64,000 nucleotides of DNA from Plasmodiophora brassicae (GCA_036867785.1 CP145412.1:1488001-1552000); one strand, 5' to 3'; shown: positions 32,775 through 43,168, counted from the stretch's first letter. The notes: generated by a model not told the origin, from the sequence alone. A program made the numbers and translations.

Positions 32775-34052
32775 TCACCGTTTGCCGAATGCATGGTAAG
32801 TATTGGACAGGAACATCTCCTTGAACGAGAAGAGCAGTTGGTCAACCCGATCTCGGTGCGTAGAACCCCAGGTCGGCGGGAACGTCATGTCCAGCCGATA
32901 GTCGCACGAGTGCGGAAATATAGACCTCGTCCCCAAGCCTTCCGGGACCATGCAGTTGACTCTAACCTTATGATTCGGGAGCACCTTCTGTCCGGTCAGC
33001 GCGAGCACGAAGAGCACGCATTGCTCCTCGGTGAACTTGGATATCACGGCTTCGAGCAGAGCCTTGTACTGGCCGAGGCGGTTATCCAGGGCCACCCGAA
33101 ACACACCGGAATCGTCGCGTTCCCCGTATTGCAACAGCCTGATAATATCACTGTTGCTGTACTTCATCAGACCGAACATGTCCTTGTACACCAGGCCGGT
33201 TTCGGGATCAAACCACGAACGTCTGTAAGGATACCTGCGGAGCCCCATCTGGCTGTTGTATCCATCGCGCACCCGTTGCATTGCCCAGCTTCGCACCAAC
33301 CGCTTTGACAGCACCTTCTCATACGCATCAAACGCGTCGATGTCGTCCACATTCGGGAGTATATCGTCCATATACAGCTCGGCGAGCTTCTGCCGGAACT
33401 CACCGACGGTCTTGGACGGATGTCCAGAACGCTCGATTCGATCCCGCTCGCGTTGCAGGAACGTTCCCAGGCCGATGTCGGCGACTTCGTCCGTGCCGTC
33501 CACCACGGCTCGGAACAGGTCAAAGCGGATCTCAACAGGTAGGCGGAACGTGATGAGCTGAACGGGGATGGCAGCTAAACCGTTTGTCGACTTGCGGTAA
33601 TAGTCCTCCTGCCGTAGGTGGTTCTGGCCCCGGACGAACGCCAGGAGCCGCCCGATTCGCATCATGGCCTTCTCCACATCAACGTCGCCAGGCCCTGCGT
33701 CCAACGCCGCTGGCGACGGGAACACGACTAGGTTCGTCTGGTCGCCCTGCACATGGCCGACAAGAAACGTGTTCTGCTTGAACACTTGTTCAGCAACGTC
33801 TGTGATGAACGAGGCCATGACGCCGCCCTGATCGTCAGCATCGGCCCCAACGATCGTGTACTTGACCGAGTTCGTGATGTTGCCCCGGTCGAGTTCCTCC
33901 AGGAACGCAAGGCAGTCTCCCGGGATACCGCTCCAGAAAATGTCACCGTCCTTCAGGGTCGTCGACCGCCTTCGAACAGCGGCCTCATCGATGAACGTCT
34001 TCGTGATATCGGCCTGCTCGGCGGCAGACAGCGGGGTAGGGCGCGACGGCAT
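32775..34052 (-). CDS. HECT-domain E3 ubiquitin ligase
   Basis: Open exon of 425 residues from ATG at 34052. N-lobe: VGADADDQGGVMASFITDV (about 68-86) matches the HECT 'D-x-GG-V-x-x-x-F' block, followed by IGRLLAFV and RLPVEIRFDLFRAV. C-lobe: EEQCVLFVLALTGQKVLP (about 342-359) and FPHSCDYRLDM, where Cys383 aligns with the ubiquitin-accepting cysteine of the family (usual form: His-Thr-Cys-Phe). It ends YHAFGKR, close to the usual C-terminal FG-x. Length is little more than the HECT domain. The open frame of the upstream minus-strand membrane gene overlaps its first 68 bases in another frame, so a longer, membrane-anchored spliced form is possible. Confidence 0.75.
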   Translation of the reverse strand: MPSRPTPLSAAEQADITKTFIDEAAVRRRSTTLKDGDIFWSGIPGDCLAFLEELDRGNITNSVKYTIVGADADDQGGVMASFITDVAEQVFKQNTFLVGHVQGDQTNLVVFPSPAALDAGPGDVDVEKAMMRIGRLLAFVRGQNHLRQEDYYRKSTNGLAAIPVQLITFRLPVEIRFDLFRAVVDGTDEVADIGLGTFLQRERDRIERSGHPSKTVGEFRQKLAELYMDDILPNVDDIDAFDAYEKVLSKRLVRSWAMQRVRDGYNSQMGLRRYPYRRSWFDPETGLVYKDMFGLMKYSNSDIIRLLQYGERDDSGVFRVALDNRLGQYKALLEAVISKFTEEQCVLFVLALTGQKVLPNHKVRVNCMVPEGLGTRSIFPHSCDYRLDMTFPPTWGSTHRDRVDQLLFSFKEMFLSNTYHAFGKR

Positions 34053-34627
34053 CGATGGCGTGCGCCGCCTCGTGAGCAGTACCGAACTTGCCTGCGAGCA
34101 CGGCCGCTTTAGTAACCAGAACGAGCGGCATGTGTAAGAATTGGGTAGTAGTTACCAGAGAGGCCGCTGCGATTAGAGCAGTTGAGGCGGCGATGACCCG
34201 CAAAGGCATGGGAAGGCGCCGCTTATGAAGCGGTTCCGGCGGCGACGCTACGTCACGTCTCTGCCTTGCGGCGTGAACGAGACCGACAGTGCCAGCTGCT
34301 GCTCCTGCGGCTAACCCGACAGAAATGACGGATTGACTCGGTCCTGCGCCACGGCGGTTCACGGAAGATGCCTTCGACGACGAACTGGAAACCGACACAG
34401 ATGCTGCGTCATCGACATACACTATGGTGGCGCACGAATGAGCAGACGGACATTGCACACGGGCGACAACGCTGAAGTGGCTGTACCCGGCAGCACGACT
34501 ACGGCGACGAAGGCCGCAACGGCGGAAACAGTGATTATCGCAGTGGTGCCGACAAAGATCACCCAGGGGGACGTCCAGAATGGCCTGGTTCGCGCAACCC
34601 GAACCCCAGCCATGGCCTGGAACCAGC
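33985..34627 (-). CDS. small membrane protein upstream of, or part of, the HECT gene
   Basis: Minus-strand ATG near 34627 gives MAGVRVARTRPFW then a strong helix (WVIFVGTTAIITVSAVAAFV). An intron of about 74 nt near 34400-34470 could join a Ser-rich segment (SKASSVNRRGAGPS), a second helix (VISVGLAAGAAAGTVGLVH) and a third (LRVIAASTALIAAASLV). The frame stops at 33985, inside the HECT exon in a different phase. Either the two genes overlap or an unseen splice fuses them. An in-frame ATG at 34704 is an alternative start. Function unknown. Confidence 0.4.
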
Positions 34628-34875
34628 ACTCGCAGGGATTGACAGTGGCCGGCAATGGACGACACCGCCCCGCCGGATTTGGAGAAATCCGTGTGCGCTG
34701 CCATAATTAGCGCGACGGGTGGTCTCCGGAACGACGAGACTTCGGTGTAGGTATAGGTGCTGCGATCCGCGCATTGTGATGCTCGTTGCACTGCCGCCGG
34801 ACCGCACAACGCTGTCGCCGAGAAATAATCCGTACAACGCTACACGAATCAGCTCGCACGTTGCCCTGCTGTGCT

Positions 34876-34903
34876 GTGTGTGTGTGTGTGTTCGTGTGTG
34901 CCT
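34876..34903. repeat. (GT)n microsatellite
   Basis: A run of about 13 GT units with one interruption, in the short divergent promoter between the minus-strand membrane/HECT genes and PIG-L. Confidence 0.85.
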
Positions 34904-34979
34904 GGGAGGCGGGTTGCCAAAAATCGTGCAGCGCAGGTGGAAAGGCGCCAGTTGGTATTTTCCGTCAGGCAGCGGCATC

Positions 34980-35896
34980 ATGTGGGCAGAGGGCAGTGTC
35001 CTGGCCGGCGTGGCGCTCTTCATTGCGCTGCTCGCTGCACGGATACGCCGCCGCCGGACGCCGCTGCTGACGGATACCGCCGGCGGGGCTGTCGCGCTCG
35101 TCATTGCGCATCCCGATGACGAGAGCATGTTCTTCGTGCCGACGATCTCCCGAATTGTCCAGCATCGCCCTGTGCACTTACTGTGCCTATCGAACGGTAT
35201 CGTGATTTACGTTAACAGTGCGATGAGCGCTGAACACGAGCGGCACGCACAGGAAATGCGGAAGGGCTCGGGCGAGAACGCGAAAAGGAACTCGACAAAG
35301 CAGCGAGGTTTCTGGGTTTCACGGCCCCCGTCACCATCGTCAACGATGACAACCTATGCGATGGCATGGATCAGGTTGTGCGCCTATGCCTGCTTGATTG
35401 CCCGGAGATCATCCTCACGTAGCGTTATCAGATCTGGTCGGAGTCTGATGTCGCCAAGCATGTTCTTTCGTTTCTGTCCGGCAAGAACGTCACCGACCTG
35501 ATCACGTTCGATTCGTTCGGCGTTAGCGGCCATGCGAATCATATTGCCGTCAGCCATGGCGTTCGGCGACTGTCGTCCCCGTCCATGCGCGTCTGGACTC
35601 TGGCTTCGTTGCCCCTCTGGCGGAAGTACATTGGCCCGATTAACATTGTCATTGAGTTCTTCAGGGTGGCCTCGGATTCATCAGGTACCGTAGGGTCTGT
35701 TTCTTCATGCTGTGTAATGGCGTGCTAATCTCGGCGCCATGTAGCATGTTTCATAACAAATGACCCTCTTCTATCGTTTTCTGCGATGCAATTGCATGCG
35801 TCGCAACTTGTCTGGTATCGGTACCTGTTCGTCATCTTCTCGTCCTATACGTTCAGCAACAGAGTCGACCTGGTCGAACCTGATCGTTACCGATGA
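34980..35896 (+). CDS. PIGL: N-acetylglucosaminyl-phosphatidylinositol de-N-acetylase (PIG-L)
   Basis: Second enzyme of GPI-anchor synthesis; removes acetyl from GlcNAc-PI on the cytosolic face of the ER. Exons: 34980-35196, 35265-35374, then from 35432. Residues 1-20 form the single N-terminal helix (SVLAGVALFIALLA). The metal-binding motif AHPDDESMFF is intact near residue 42. KELDKAARFLGF and VNDDNLCDGMDQ follow, then ITFDSFGVSGHANHIAV, the second family signature with its metal-binding His. The last part reads ASQLVWYRYLFVIFSSYTF, typical of PIG-L C-termini, and stops at 35894-35896. A TAG near 35418 is in the 57-nt intron 35375-35431, not a real stop. One more intron lies between about 35660 and 35745. 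Converges with the bZIP gene. Confidence 0.93.
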
Positions 35897-35965
35897 CGCT
35901 ACAGGTACTCATAAAGTCTCGTACGTTGAGCGACAGAGTGTTATTAGGTGCTATTCGGAGAATCG

Positions 35966-36893
35966 TCATTGGGTGACCTGGCTGTTCGAGGCCGTCATCG
36001 TGCGAGTGGTTTGCAGCGACGTTGCCGCTGAGAGTGCCTGCTGGGCACTCCTCCGGACTGCATCCATGGCCTTGAGCAGGCCGTTGCACTGCGGTGCGGC
36101 TCTTCTCAGCGCCTGCGCCAGCTGCTGGCACTGTGGCCCTGTACCGCCGCAAGTCAGTGCCTCTGCTCTCGATTGCCAGTGACTTCGCTGTCCCATGCCT
36201 TTTACCTGCATCGTCTGTGCAAGTTCGGGCCATAGGGTGACTGGCGCCCCTTGACAGATCGACAGCAGCAACCAGTCGAAATGGACCAGCTCGAGGATGC
36301 TGCCCAGTTGCTGACAGTGGTATGCTGCGCCCCTGGTGCTGGGCAGAGACGTGTGTCCGTCATCGAGCCCGTGGATCTTCCTTAGCGTGTCATTTTCCTG
36401 CTGCAACTGTTCCAGTTGTTGTGACATCTGCAACAACCGGTCCTTGTCCTTCTTGCGTTGCTTCCTCGAGTTGCGCTTGTTCAGCTCTTTACGTCGCGCA
36501 CGTGAGTCCTCCACCTCAGCTGCCCAATACGCTCTAGTCAGAACGCTGTCGTTTAACAGGCGAGCGTTAACAGCAACAACCTGGAGTGCGCTGTGAAACA
36601 GAGGTCTGTACGGGTGACCCTGGCACGTTCGGGCTCGGCTTCGTGCTGGTCTCGTCATCATCGTCAGCATCGGTGACGAACTTCCGGTACTTGCTCGGTG
36701 GCGACTTGGGGGGAATGATGTTGACGTCGCGCTCGACCCGTCTCCTAACGAGAGGCCTAATGGGTGCGACCTGGACAGGTGGGGACCTGGATGTGGCGCT
36801 AGTATTGATCAGTCCTGGAGCCAGTCTGGGCGCCCTTATGCCGGAACAGACACGCCACTGGTAGTGGAGGACGGGGGGCGGGTCGTCGTTCAT
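35966..36893 (-). CDS. bZIP-like protein
   Basis: At least two exons. ATG at 36893 starts MNDDPPPVLHYQWR; the first exon has a basic Pro-rich region and DADDDDETSTKPSPNVPGSP. After an intron around 36570 the second exon contains a basic region and zipper: ARRKELNKRNSRKQRKKD followed by RLLQMSQQLEQLQQEN with leucines at about seven-residue spacing. The remaining ~130 residues are helical and Gln-rich (CQQLAQALRRAAPQCNGLL). Basic region plus zipper suggests a DNA-binding dimer in the nucleus; the central Asn...Arg spacing is near but not exactly the classic Asn-x7-Arg, so call it bZIP-like. A tRNA gene sits 246 bp upstream on the same strand. Confidence 0.7.
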
Positions 36894-37138
36894 GACGATG
36901 TGGTGTGGATCGTCAACGTATCGTGGACGACGGCGCCACAGAGTCCGGTCGACGTGTTGTACGGCTGATCCGGAACAGGTTGAGCTCAAATATGTCAATC
37001 CGGGGTGCAGGTAGTACGTGCCCGTCGCGCACGTGTACAGATCGATCCAGGGCATTGTGCACGTGACAGCCGGCTGGACGATCCGTCCGGCGATCCCTGA
37101 CACAAAAACGGCTGCAAAAGCCCAAAAGATGACACAGT

Positions 37139-37208
37139 GCGCCTGCCGGGAGTCGAACCCGGGCCAAGCGATTGGGAATCGCCCATTGTACCGTTCAACC
37201 ACAGGCGC
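37139..37208 (-). tRNA. tRNA-Gly (CCC)
   Basis: 70 nt fold as a cloverleaf: acceptor GCGCCTG pairs fully with CAGGCGC; D stem GTTG/CAAT with loop AACGGTA; anticodon stem GGCGA/TCGCT with loop TTCCCAA, giving anticodon CCC (Gly, GGG codons); T arm CCGGG-TTCGACT-CCCGG. No intron, no encoded CCA. B-box GGTTCGACTCC is present. T-runs about 10 to 25 nt downstream (near 37113-37128) can serve as polymerase III terminators. Confidence 0.95.
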
Positions 37209-37385
37209 ATACCATATACGGACGACGGTAGGGTCTGCTATTTTTGTTAAGTCAAGGCACAAGCGTCCTTCGGAGAACGTGATCGCTGAACGAGGCTTCT
37301 CGGGCACGTTGGCAATATTCAGCCACAGTCTACCAGGCGTCAGACACTGGGGCTCCCGTACACATTGCAATCGCGGGGAAGCCAA

Positions 37386-37622
37386 TTAATGAAAATCGCG
37401 TGTCGAGTACGATGAATGGTCGTTCGTGAGGAGCCGAAAGGCAGCGACCGAGATCTCTTCGTAGTTCCAGGAACATCCTACCTTTGCGCCAGAGGAAACA
37501 ACACTCCTTGGCCGAACGTTCGGGCGGAAATAGATCATCCGGTCAAAGTCGCTGTCACTACTGCCGCCGTCAATATCCGGCATTCTCGATCGCGTCTGCA
37601 ACCGTGAGGCCTCGTATTTCAT
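37386..37622 (-). CDS. possible small gene (78 residues)
   Basis: ATG at 37622 opens MKYEASRLQTRSRMPDID, with an acidic Ser/Asp patch and ends STRDFH at 37386. A TATA-like CTATAAAAGG lies 100 bp upstream on the same strand. No domain recognised. Alternatively it is part of a longer spliced gene starting in the open frame at 37755. Confidence 0.3.
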   Translation of the reverse strand: MKYEASRLQTRSRMPDIDGGSSDSDFDRMIYFRPNVRPRSVVSSGAKVGCSWNYEEISVAAFRLLTNDHSSYSTRDFH

Positions 37623-37720
37623 ACCGAACTGTGCAGTCCAGCGAGTGTTCGGATAACATTGCGGTCAGCGGACTTCGACTTTGTGCGCGCAGCTGTCCGC
37701 TGAAGCTGTCGTCTATTGTG

Positions 37721-37730
37721 CCTTTTATAG
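37721..37730 (-). promoter_or_regulatory. TATA-like element
   Basis: CTATAAAAGG on the minus strand, 100 bp upstream of the small ORF at 37622. It is the best TATA match in the surrounding kilobase. Confidence 0.4.
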
Positions 37731-37862
37731 ATCGCGCCGAATGACCTGCCGACACGATGGCAATCGGCGGTCATTCCGAAGTGTTGAGACGCAGCTCACT
37801 GGGTATCACCGTGTCCTTTGAGTGGTCATCGACAGTTCATCCGATACTGTACGCTTGTCAGT

Positions 37863-39169
37863 ATGGTCCGGACTTGTCCAGTCCTGCTCGCGGTCGTCGT
37901 GGCGCTCGCTGCATCGGGTTCTGTCGATGCGGGGATTGCTCAAACGGTCGGCAGTTTTCTGAGCCGCGCGCTATCTTCCCGACCCATTCTGTCCGACCAG
38001 CCGGTCACTCCAGCGACTTCACGTACGTATCCTCACTGTGACGACGTTCTCGATACACGACCACCGCCTAACTGTCGTATGACAGGCTTTGTAGTCGCTT
38101 TCGTCTTTGTTGAGGCTATGAAATCCCTATCGTCGTCGCCTTCAAAACTGAGAACCCTGTCAAACGCTGTTACTTCAGCGGCCCTTCATCGTGTTATTCT
38201 ACGAAGCCTTCCAAAATCAGCCCTCATGATCGGCGGTAGGACGTATTGTTTCGTGTCTCGGTGCCCGAACGTTATTGATATGGTATCGATTTCAGGCGCT
38301 CTGACTGTCCACCACCTAACGAAGGTGGGACGTCAGTTCAGAGTTGGCATCGATGGAATGGTGCAACGTGATCGTACTCAATCGAAATTGGAGGTGACAA
38401 AGCGCGCCCTGAAACTGGCGCTCCTTCGCCCTGGTACTGTGGTCGGTTCTTCGGTCAGAGCGGGTGCATTTGTGTTCGCTTGGTCATATTTGTTTTCACG
38501 CGTGGCTCCTTCACGAATTCGGGGTACAGCCAGAATTGCGGGCGCTGCCTTCGGCGCCCTACCTTTGGTCACGCGTAAGGTATTCCCTGAGGCCCGGCGG
38601 CACCGCCGTTTTCTTTGGGGTAATATACCCATTCCAGTGGATGAAGTATTCCACCTGCCTGGCCAACCCATTTTGGATTTACCCATCCAAGTACTAGTAT
38701 ACTGGAATAATTACCGGCATGCATCTAATTAACGTGTCTGAGCAGGATTTCGAGGGGCATCGGCCCGAGGACGATGTCCATATATTCCGCGAAACTCATG
38801 CCCCTGAATGGTTCCGCGAGGGTTTCCCTGCATTCCCCGAGGCATCTTCCCCGAGGCGGCCGGGGACGGCAATGACCTTCGTCCGCACGACTACAACAAC
38901 CGGGATTGCAGACGACAAAAGTGTCTACAACAGCACCTCGTAACGCGCATTTCGCCACCAAGGCTGACGTTGGCCCTGTCTAACATGTCTATAGATGTAC
39001 CATTTGCCTGGAAACCTACTCGCAGAATGACACGATCGGTGTATTACCGGATTGCGGGCACCACTTCCATCATGGCTGCGTCGGTAAGTGGCTAGAAACT
39101 CGCAGCGACTGCCCCATCTGCCGGCGTAGTGTAATTCCCGCCCGAGACTCACAGTCCAGCCAGCACTGA
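37863..39169 (+). CDS. membrane RING-H2 protein, paralog B
   Basis: ATG at 37863 starts a signal peptide (MVRTCPVLLAVVVALAASGS) and VDAGIAQTVGSFLSRALSS. A phase-1 intron (about 38022-38088, CTAAC branch site) leads to FVVAFVFVEAMKSLSSSPSK and RSLPKSALMIGG; the next intron splits the last Gly codon. VTKRALKLALLRPGTVVG and a hydrophobic region follow to about 38730. A polar exon reads RETHAPEWFREGFPAFPE. The last exon, after a CTAAC-containing intron ending near 38993, is an intact RING-H2 finger: CTICLETY, CGHHFHHGC, KWLETRSDCPICRR, ending at 39169. RING-H2 fingers recruit E2 enzymes, so this is a candidate membrane ubiquitin ligase. Joining the membrane part and finger into one gene is inferred from the same order in paralog C. 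Confidence 0.62.
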
Positions 39170-39617
39170 AACCGCATATCGATCTTCGGGCATATTATAT
39201 TGCCGCAATCTGGAACGTTTCAGGCAGAACCGTACACGGGGAGTGGTTAGTGTCGGCTTGAAAAGCATCTGGACCGGACGCTTGACGCCGTCCGGTCGGA
39301 TATTGGCGCCCTGCCCTGTTGCAGCATGGTCACGTTTGCCTTCCCGTTGCCAGAGTGACGTAGCGATGCCGTTGTTGGTGGCGATGTGCTTATCGGAACT
39401 GATCATGGTCGTCACCCTGCGCGCGCCTGGCTGGCTGTTGTGCGCGGCACGTTTAAGTGCCCGGGATGACGAATGGAAATCACATGGCCAGCTGACCAGC
39501 GGCGTGTTGCGAGGGTGAAGGTTTCGTCCTTGTAGGACTGCCGTAGACCTCGGTTGATTCTCCAAACTCGGCATCGTCGCATGTGCCCTTGTGGTCGCCG
39601 ATCTACCTGTGACGAAA

Positions 39618-39626
39618 TATATAAAG
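39618..39626 (+). promoter_or_regulatory. TATA-like element
   Basis: TATATAAAG on the plus strand, about 100 bp before an ATG at 39723 whose frame closes within 25 codons unless spliced. Possible promoter of a relic gene. Confidence 0.3.
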
Positions 39627-40345
39627 GAGACCGGCGCTCGGCTTTCGCTGTGCTGCCCCGGTCAACAGTCCAGATTGACTGCTCAAGGTCGACTACCACT
39701 ATCCTGGTAAAGGCTCCTACGTTATGCTTGCGCATCGGGTCCGTATATTGTACCGGAGACACCGCCTCCGCCGTTGTCTCCACTCCAGCACGTGACATAC
39801 TAACCTGGTATATCGTCGTCCTTGCCATCGCCCATGGACTCGGCGGCTGACGATCATGTCCCTGCCCATGGTTTCGATGCCAGCAGCGAAATCGCTGTAC
39901 TACTGGGGCGGAAACGGGAGCCCGAGGCCCACAGGCAGCCGATCGCCCACCTTTTGGATACGACGGGATACAGCTGTGTGGACACGTGCTGGCACACGAC
40001 ACACCGTTGGATACAGATGTGGGCGCTGCTGGTGAATTCCTGCGATAACGGGGTTTCGACAAGGGCGACGTTAGCGCGCATAGCCTGGTTGACCGGAAAT
40101 AACGGGCGATAACTTGACACCCGTCGCCTGTCTGTTCCCGGTCACGTATCTGGGTAGACGAGAGCGAGAATCTCGCACATGTGACCGCGATGCGTCGGGT
40201 GCACGCACCCGTGGCCAAGCGTTCGTCTTGTGCAAGTTCCACCGCCTTTCCGATCGCAGGGTAAGATTCGATGACACCGACATGATGGTGCGCATACCTT
40301 CGACAGTAGAACGCAGCAAACGATGGGCCGTCGGCGAGCTCGAAC

Positions 40346-40380
40346 AACTCTCGTTGTGATCCATTGTTTGATGGTTTCCG
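40346..40380 (-). repeat. left arm of short inverted repeat
   Basis: About 36 bases match 40761-40797 in reverse complement at roughly 32 of 36 positions by eye. Translated outward, both arms read ETIKQWITTRV or EAIRQWVATRV. They flank the small coding piece 40381-40644. Confidence 0.6.
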
Positions 40381-40644
40381 GTGCTGGACGGCGGTGCCAA
40401 CGCTGCGTACGGCTTGTACCGTTTGTGTAGAGACCACGGAATGGATCACAACGCGACGATGGCAACCGTCCACGAGGCGGTCAAGAGGCAGTTCGACAAC
40501 ATGGGGCCGCAGACCGTGGACGACCGTCTTCGCGCCCTGTCCAACCGATTAATTCGCCACAGGCTGCGACAACAACTCGCGCCGAGTGCCACCGTCGCCC
40601 CCATTGATGTCGACGCTCTGTTCGAGCAACGAGACCTCCAGTAG
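40381..40644 (+). pseudogene. lone paralog fragment of the 50-51 kb small-gene pair
   Basis: Open frame of 87 codons without an ATG: AAYGLYRLCRDHGMDHNATM, then VKRQFDNMGPQTVDDRLRAL. It aligns with YRAFRNLGMNHATAMSNVN and the VDERLRSL block of the proteins at 50267-50650 and 50757-51104. The N-terminal block of those proteins (LRPVKKPAARW) is absent. It is either one exon of a spliced paralog or a relic. Confidence 0.5.
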
Positions 40645-40760
40645 TACAGATCACAACGGGCGCACCCCAAAACAAGGCGAAACGTCGGTCGCAACGTCTA
40701 CGTACTCTATCACCTTGAGCTTGTCCTCAGTCGTGGCCCGATGCCGAAACCTTGTATCAC

Positions 40761-40797
40761 CGGAAGCCATCAGACAATGGGTCGCAACGAGAGTTGA
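40761..40797 (+). repeat. right arm of short inverted repeat
   Basis: Partner of 40346-40380; see that entry. The surrounding sequence beyond about 37 bases has diverged. Confidence 0.6.
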
Positions 40798-41057
40798 TCT
40801 TCGATCGTGCGTCGACGGAGCAAGCCCGTACGCAGATGGTCGCACTCGGCACTACGTTGGCAAAATTGCAATTGTCTCCTCTTTTTTTAGATTCAGCGCT
40901 AGCAGTTGACGTGAGCGAGCCATGCCCGGGGCACAATATTGCTGCGCGGCCGGCCTGAGGCGAAACTGCGCGACAGCGCAGCGGCAGAGGGTGCCGCCGG
41001 CAGTCTCTTTGTGCGAGAATACGCGTGTTATCGGGTTGCTGGAGCACGACCGCTGGA

Positions 41058-42696
41058 ATGCCTCACAAACGCATGTCCTTATGTGCCGTCGTCGTCGTCG
41101 TGGCCCTCGCTACTGCAGGTTCGGCCACCGACCGTATCGGCGTGGTGGCCGGTCGTTTGCTCCTGGGCGCCTCAACGTCCCGGACCATTCTGACTGGCCC
41201 GCCGCTGTCCTCCGCGGCTGCGAGTAATTTGCATCCGGCATCCGCCCACAAGACGCGCCCATCTCATGTGCCCACTTGCAGGTCTGGTCAGCGCATTCGC
41301 CTTTGCCGACGTGCTGCCATCCGCTTCAACAGAAATGCCAAGACGGTTCGCCGTGCCAACCAGCGCTGTCTGGGCTGCCTGCCATTATGCCGTTCTGCGA
41401 TTCCTTCCCAGAACCGCGATTCACGTCGGTGGTATGAAACCTGGGATCCGACCGTTTGTACATGTGATGCTAACGTGGTTCTCGTGGAGCCGCTCTGGCG
41501 GTCCTCGACAGGATTAATCGATGCCGTTTCTACGAAGTAGGGGACGATGGAGAGGAGTCCAGGTATAACCCCACCCGGTCCCCTGTTGTGCTGGCGAAGC
41601 GACTTCTGCGAAGGATGGCTCTCCAGGCTGGTGATATGCTATCCGTTACACTGATGTCAGCTTCAATGGCATACGCTGGGTCGGTTGGGCTGCCGTGGCT
41701 AGTTCCCCAAGTGCTACAGCGGCCGGCCAGCGTTGCGGGTGCTATCATGGGCGCTGCTCTTCCTACGATGATATTGGAGAACCGTGCTTGGCGTACGGTG
41801 GCCGTCGACGATGCCGGGGAGGATCCTGACGCTCTACCATCCGATATGACCGCGGAAGACCAACTTCATCATTCTATTCGCCCTATCTTGATAGATGCTT
41901 ACCAGGTCCAGTTGCTAGGACGCGCCTCAGTATGTCGACATCTGGTCATGTCTGTGTTTACCAGATCCTCAGCAGCCCGTCTCGCACCAACCTAACGGGA
42001 CGTGTACCCCGGATGCAAATTGAGCTCTTGAATGAGCTGATCGACTCGTCCAACAGCTCTTATTCGGTAAGACCTCCATCGCACGGTATGCGATAAATGC
42101 CCCCGGGTTTACTCATTGCACTTTCAAGCTGAACGTACGCGCCTGTCAAGTTTTCAAAATGCATTTCCTACAGGTACTGATGTCACGTACCTCGGGTTCG
42201 CCAATTACGAACGTCATCCCGTCGAACACAGATGACAAATGTTTCACTGTTGGATATGCCGAACAACAGGTTCCTGTCTGCTATGTCCCTTCTGTCAGAG
42301 GTACCCGCTATCGTCGTGAGTGCTGATCCTGCGGTCGCAGCTGGGATTAACGTACGTCGCAATGGAATTAGGCGCAACTGGCACAGCTGCTCGATGCTGT
42401 CAGAGCCATGATGCCCCCGGCAGCGGCTTCTTTGCAGATGTCAATCGGAGTTCCAACTGACCAGAACCTCTACGATGCCACGGCGTAAATGTCCATTTCC
42501 AGTCTCACGCTGGTGGTCATCGTCGTCTCTAACGTGCCACTACCTATATTGTAGGTGCACGATTTGCCTGGAGCCGTACCTGCACAACGAGACGGTCGGT
42601 GTATTCCCCTGCAGGCACCATTTCCATGATAAGTGCATCGTTTGCTGGTTATATTGGGACAGCACCTGCCCGATTTGCCGGCGCTCGTATCCCTGA
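41058..42696 (+). CDS. membrane RING-H2 protein, paralog C
   Basis: ATG at 41058 (or 41073) gives a signal peptide MPHKRMSLCAVVVVVALATA, then RIGVVAGRLLLGASTSRTIL. After an intron ending near 41279 comes GLVSAFAFADVLPSASTE and AVLRFLPRTAIHVGG, the counterpart of the RSLPKSALMIGG block in B. VLAKRLLRRMALQAGD and a hydrophobic segment (YAGSVGLPWLVPQV, AGAIMGAALPTMI) match the same region of B. The last exon (about 42555-42696) is a complete RING-H2 finger: CTICLEPY, CRHHFHDKC, WDSTCPICRRSYP. Signal, membrane region and finger occur in the same order as in B. Interior exons between 41990 and 42500 are not resolved. Candidate membrane-bound ubiquitin ligase. Confidence 0.62.
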
Positions 42697-43168
42697 GCGC
42701 TACCTGAACTACCGGTGCAACAATGAATCCCTTCGGGTCGACGTCGAACCTTTTCTCTGAAACTCAGTGCTTGCTAGAACGTAGTAGAGGAGGTGCGTTG
42801 GTATTCAGCCTAGCACGCCCCGTGGTCGATGTCCATTTGAACAATCCCGCCACAACGCGTACACCGAAGACCTATGTACGTAGACGCGATCTGGTCGTCT
42901 GCCCCATTGCAACCTACCTGGTACTCTGTTAGGTGGGCGTATCGACATCCAGTATGCGCGTACTGGTCTGTGCAAGTCTAACACGGTATGGACAACGGCG
43001 ATATGTTCGGCAGGTACGTGCTCGTGGTATACGGATACTGTACTTCCAATGGCCTGACCATCGACGAGTACGGGTGACTGTGTGCGAATATGTGTATGGA
43101 GCTGAGCATCGTCAAATCGAGCGAGTCTGATTGATCTGAACTGCTACTGGGCTTGTGGCGTTCGCCTG
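42697..43168. other. intergenic, at most a doubtful short ORF
   Basis: A 69-codon plus-strand ORF with ATG at 42723 (MNPFGSTSNLFSETQ) has no recognisable feature. Nothing else seen. Confidence 0.5.

Larger units (their letters stand above)
39170..40380. other. no supported gene; possible relics
   Basis: Minus-strand frame 39412-40473 is open for 353 codons but has no recognisable motif and conflicts with other open frames. A TATATAAAG at 39618-39626 points plus-strand transcription toward about 39720. One arm of a short inverted repeat lies at 40346-40380. I see no confident gene. Confidence 0.45.

Noticed and set aside
35414-35420. In-frame TAG in the PIG-L coding sequence, suggesting a pseudogene
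   Set aside because: It lies inside a 57-nt GT-AG intron (35375-35431). Splicing joins DGMDQ to IWSESDV in frame, as the family alignment requires.
39412-40473. Open minus-strand frame of 353 codons
   Set aside because: No ATG-supported start, no recognisable motif, biased composition, and it overlaps the inverted-repeat arm and other open frames. Probably chance in GC-rich DNA.
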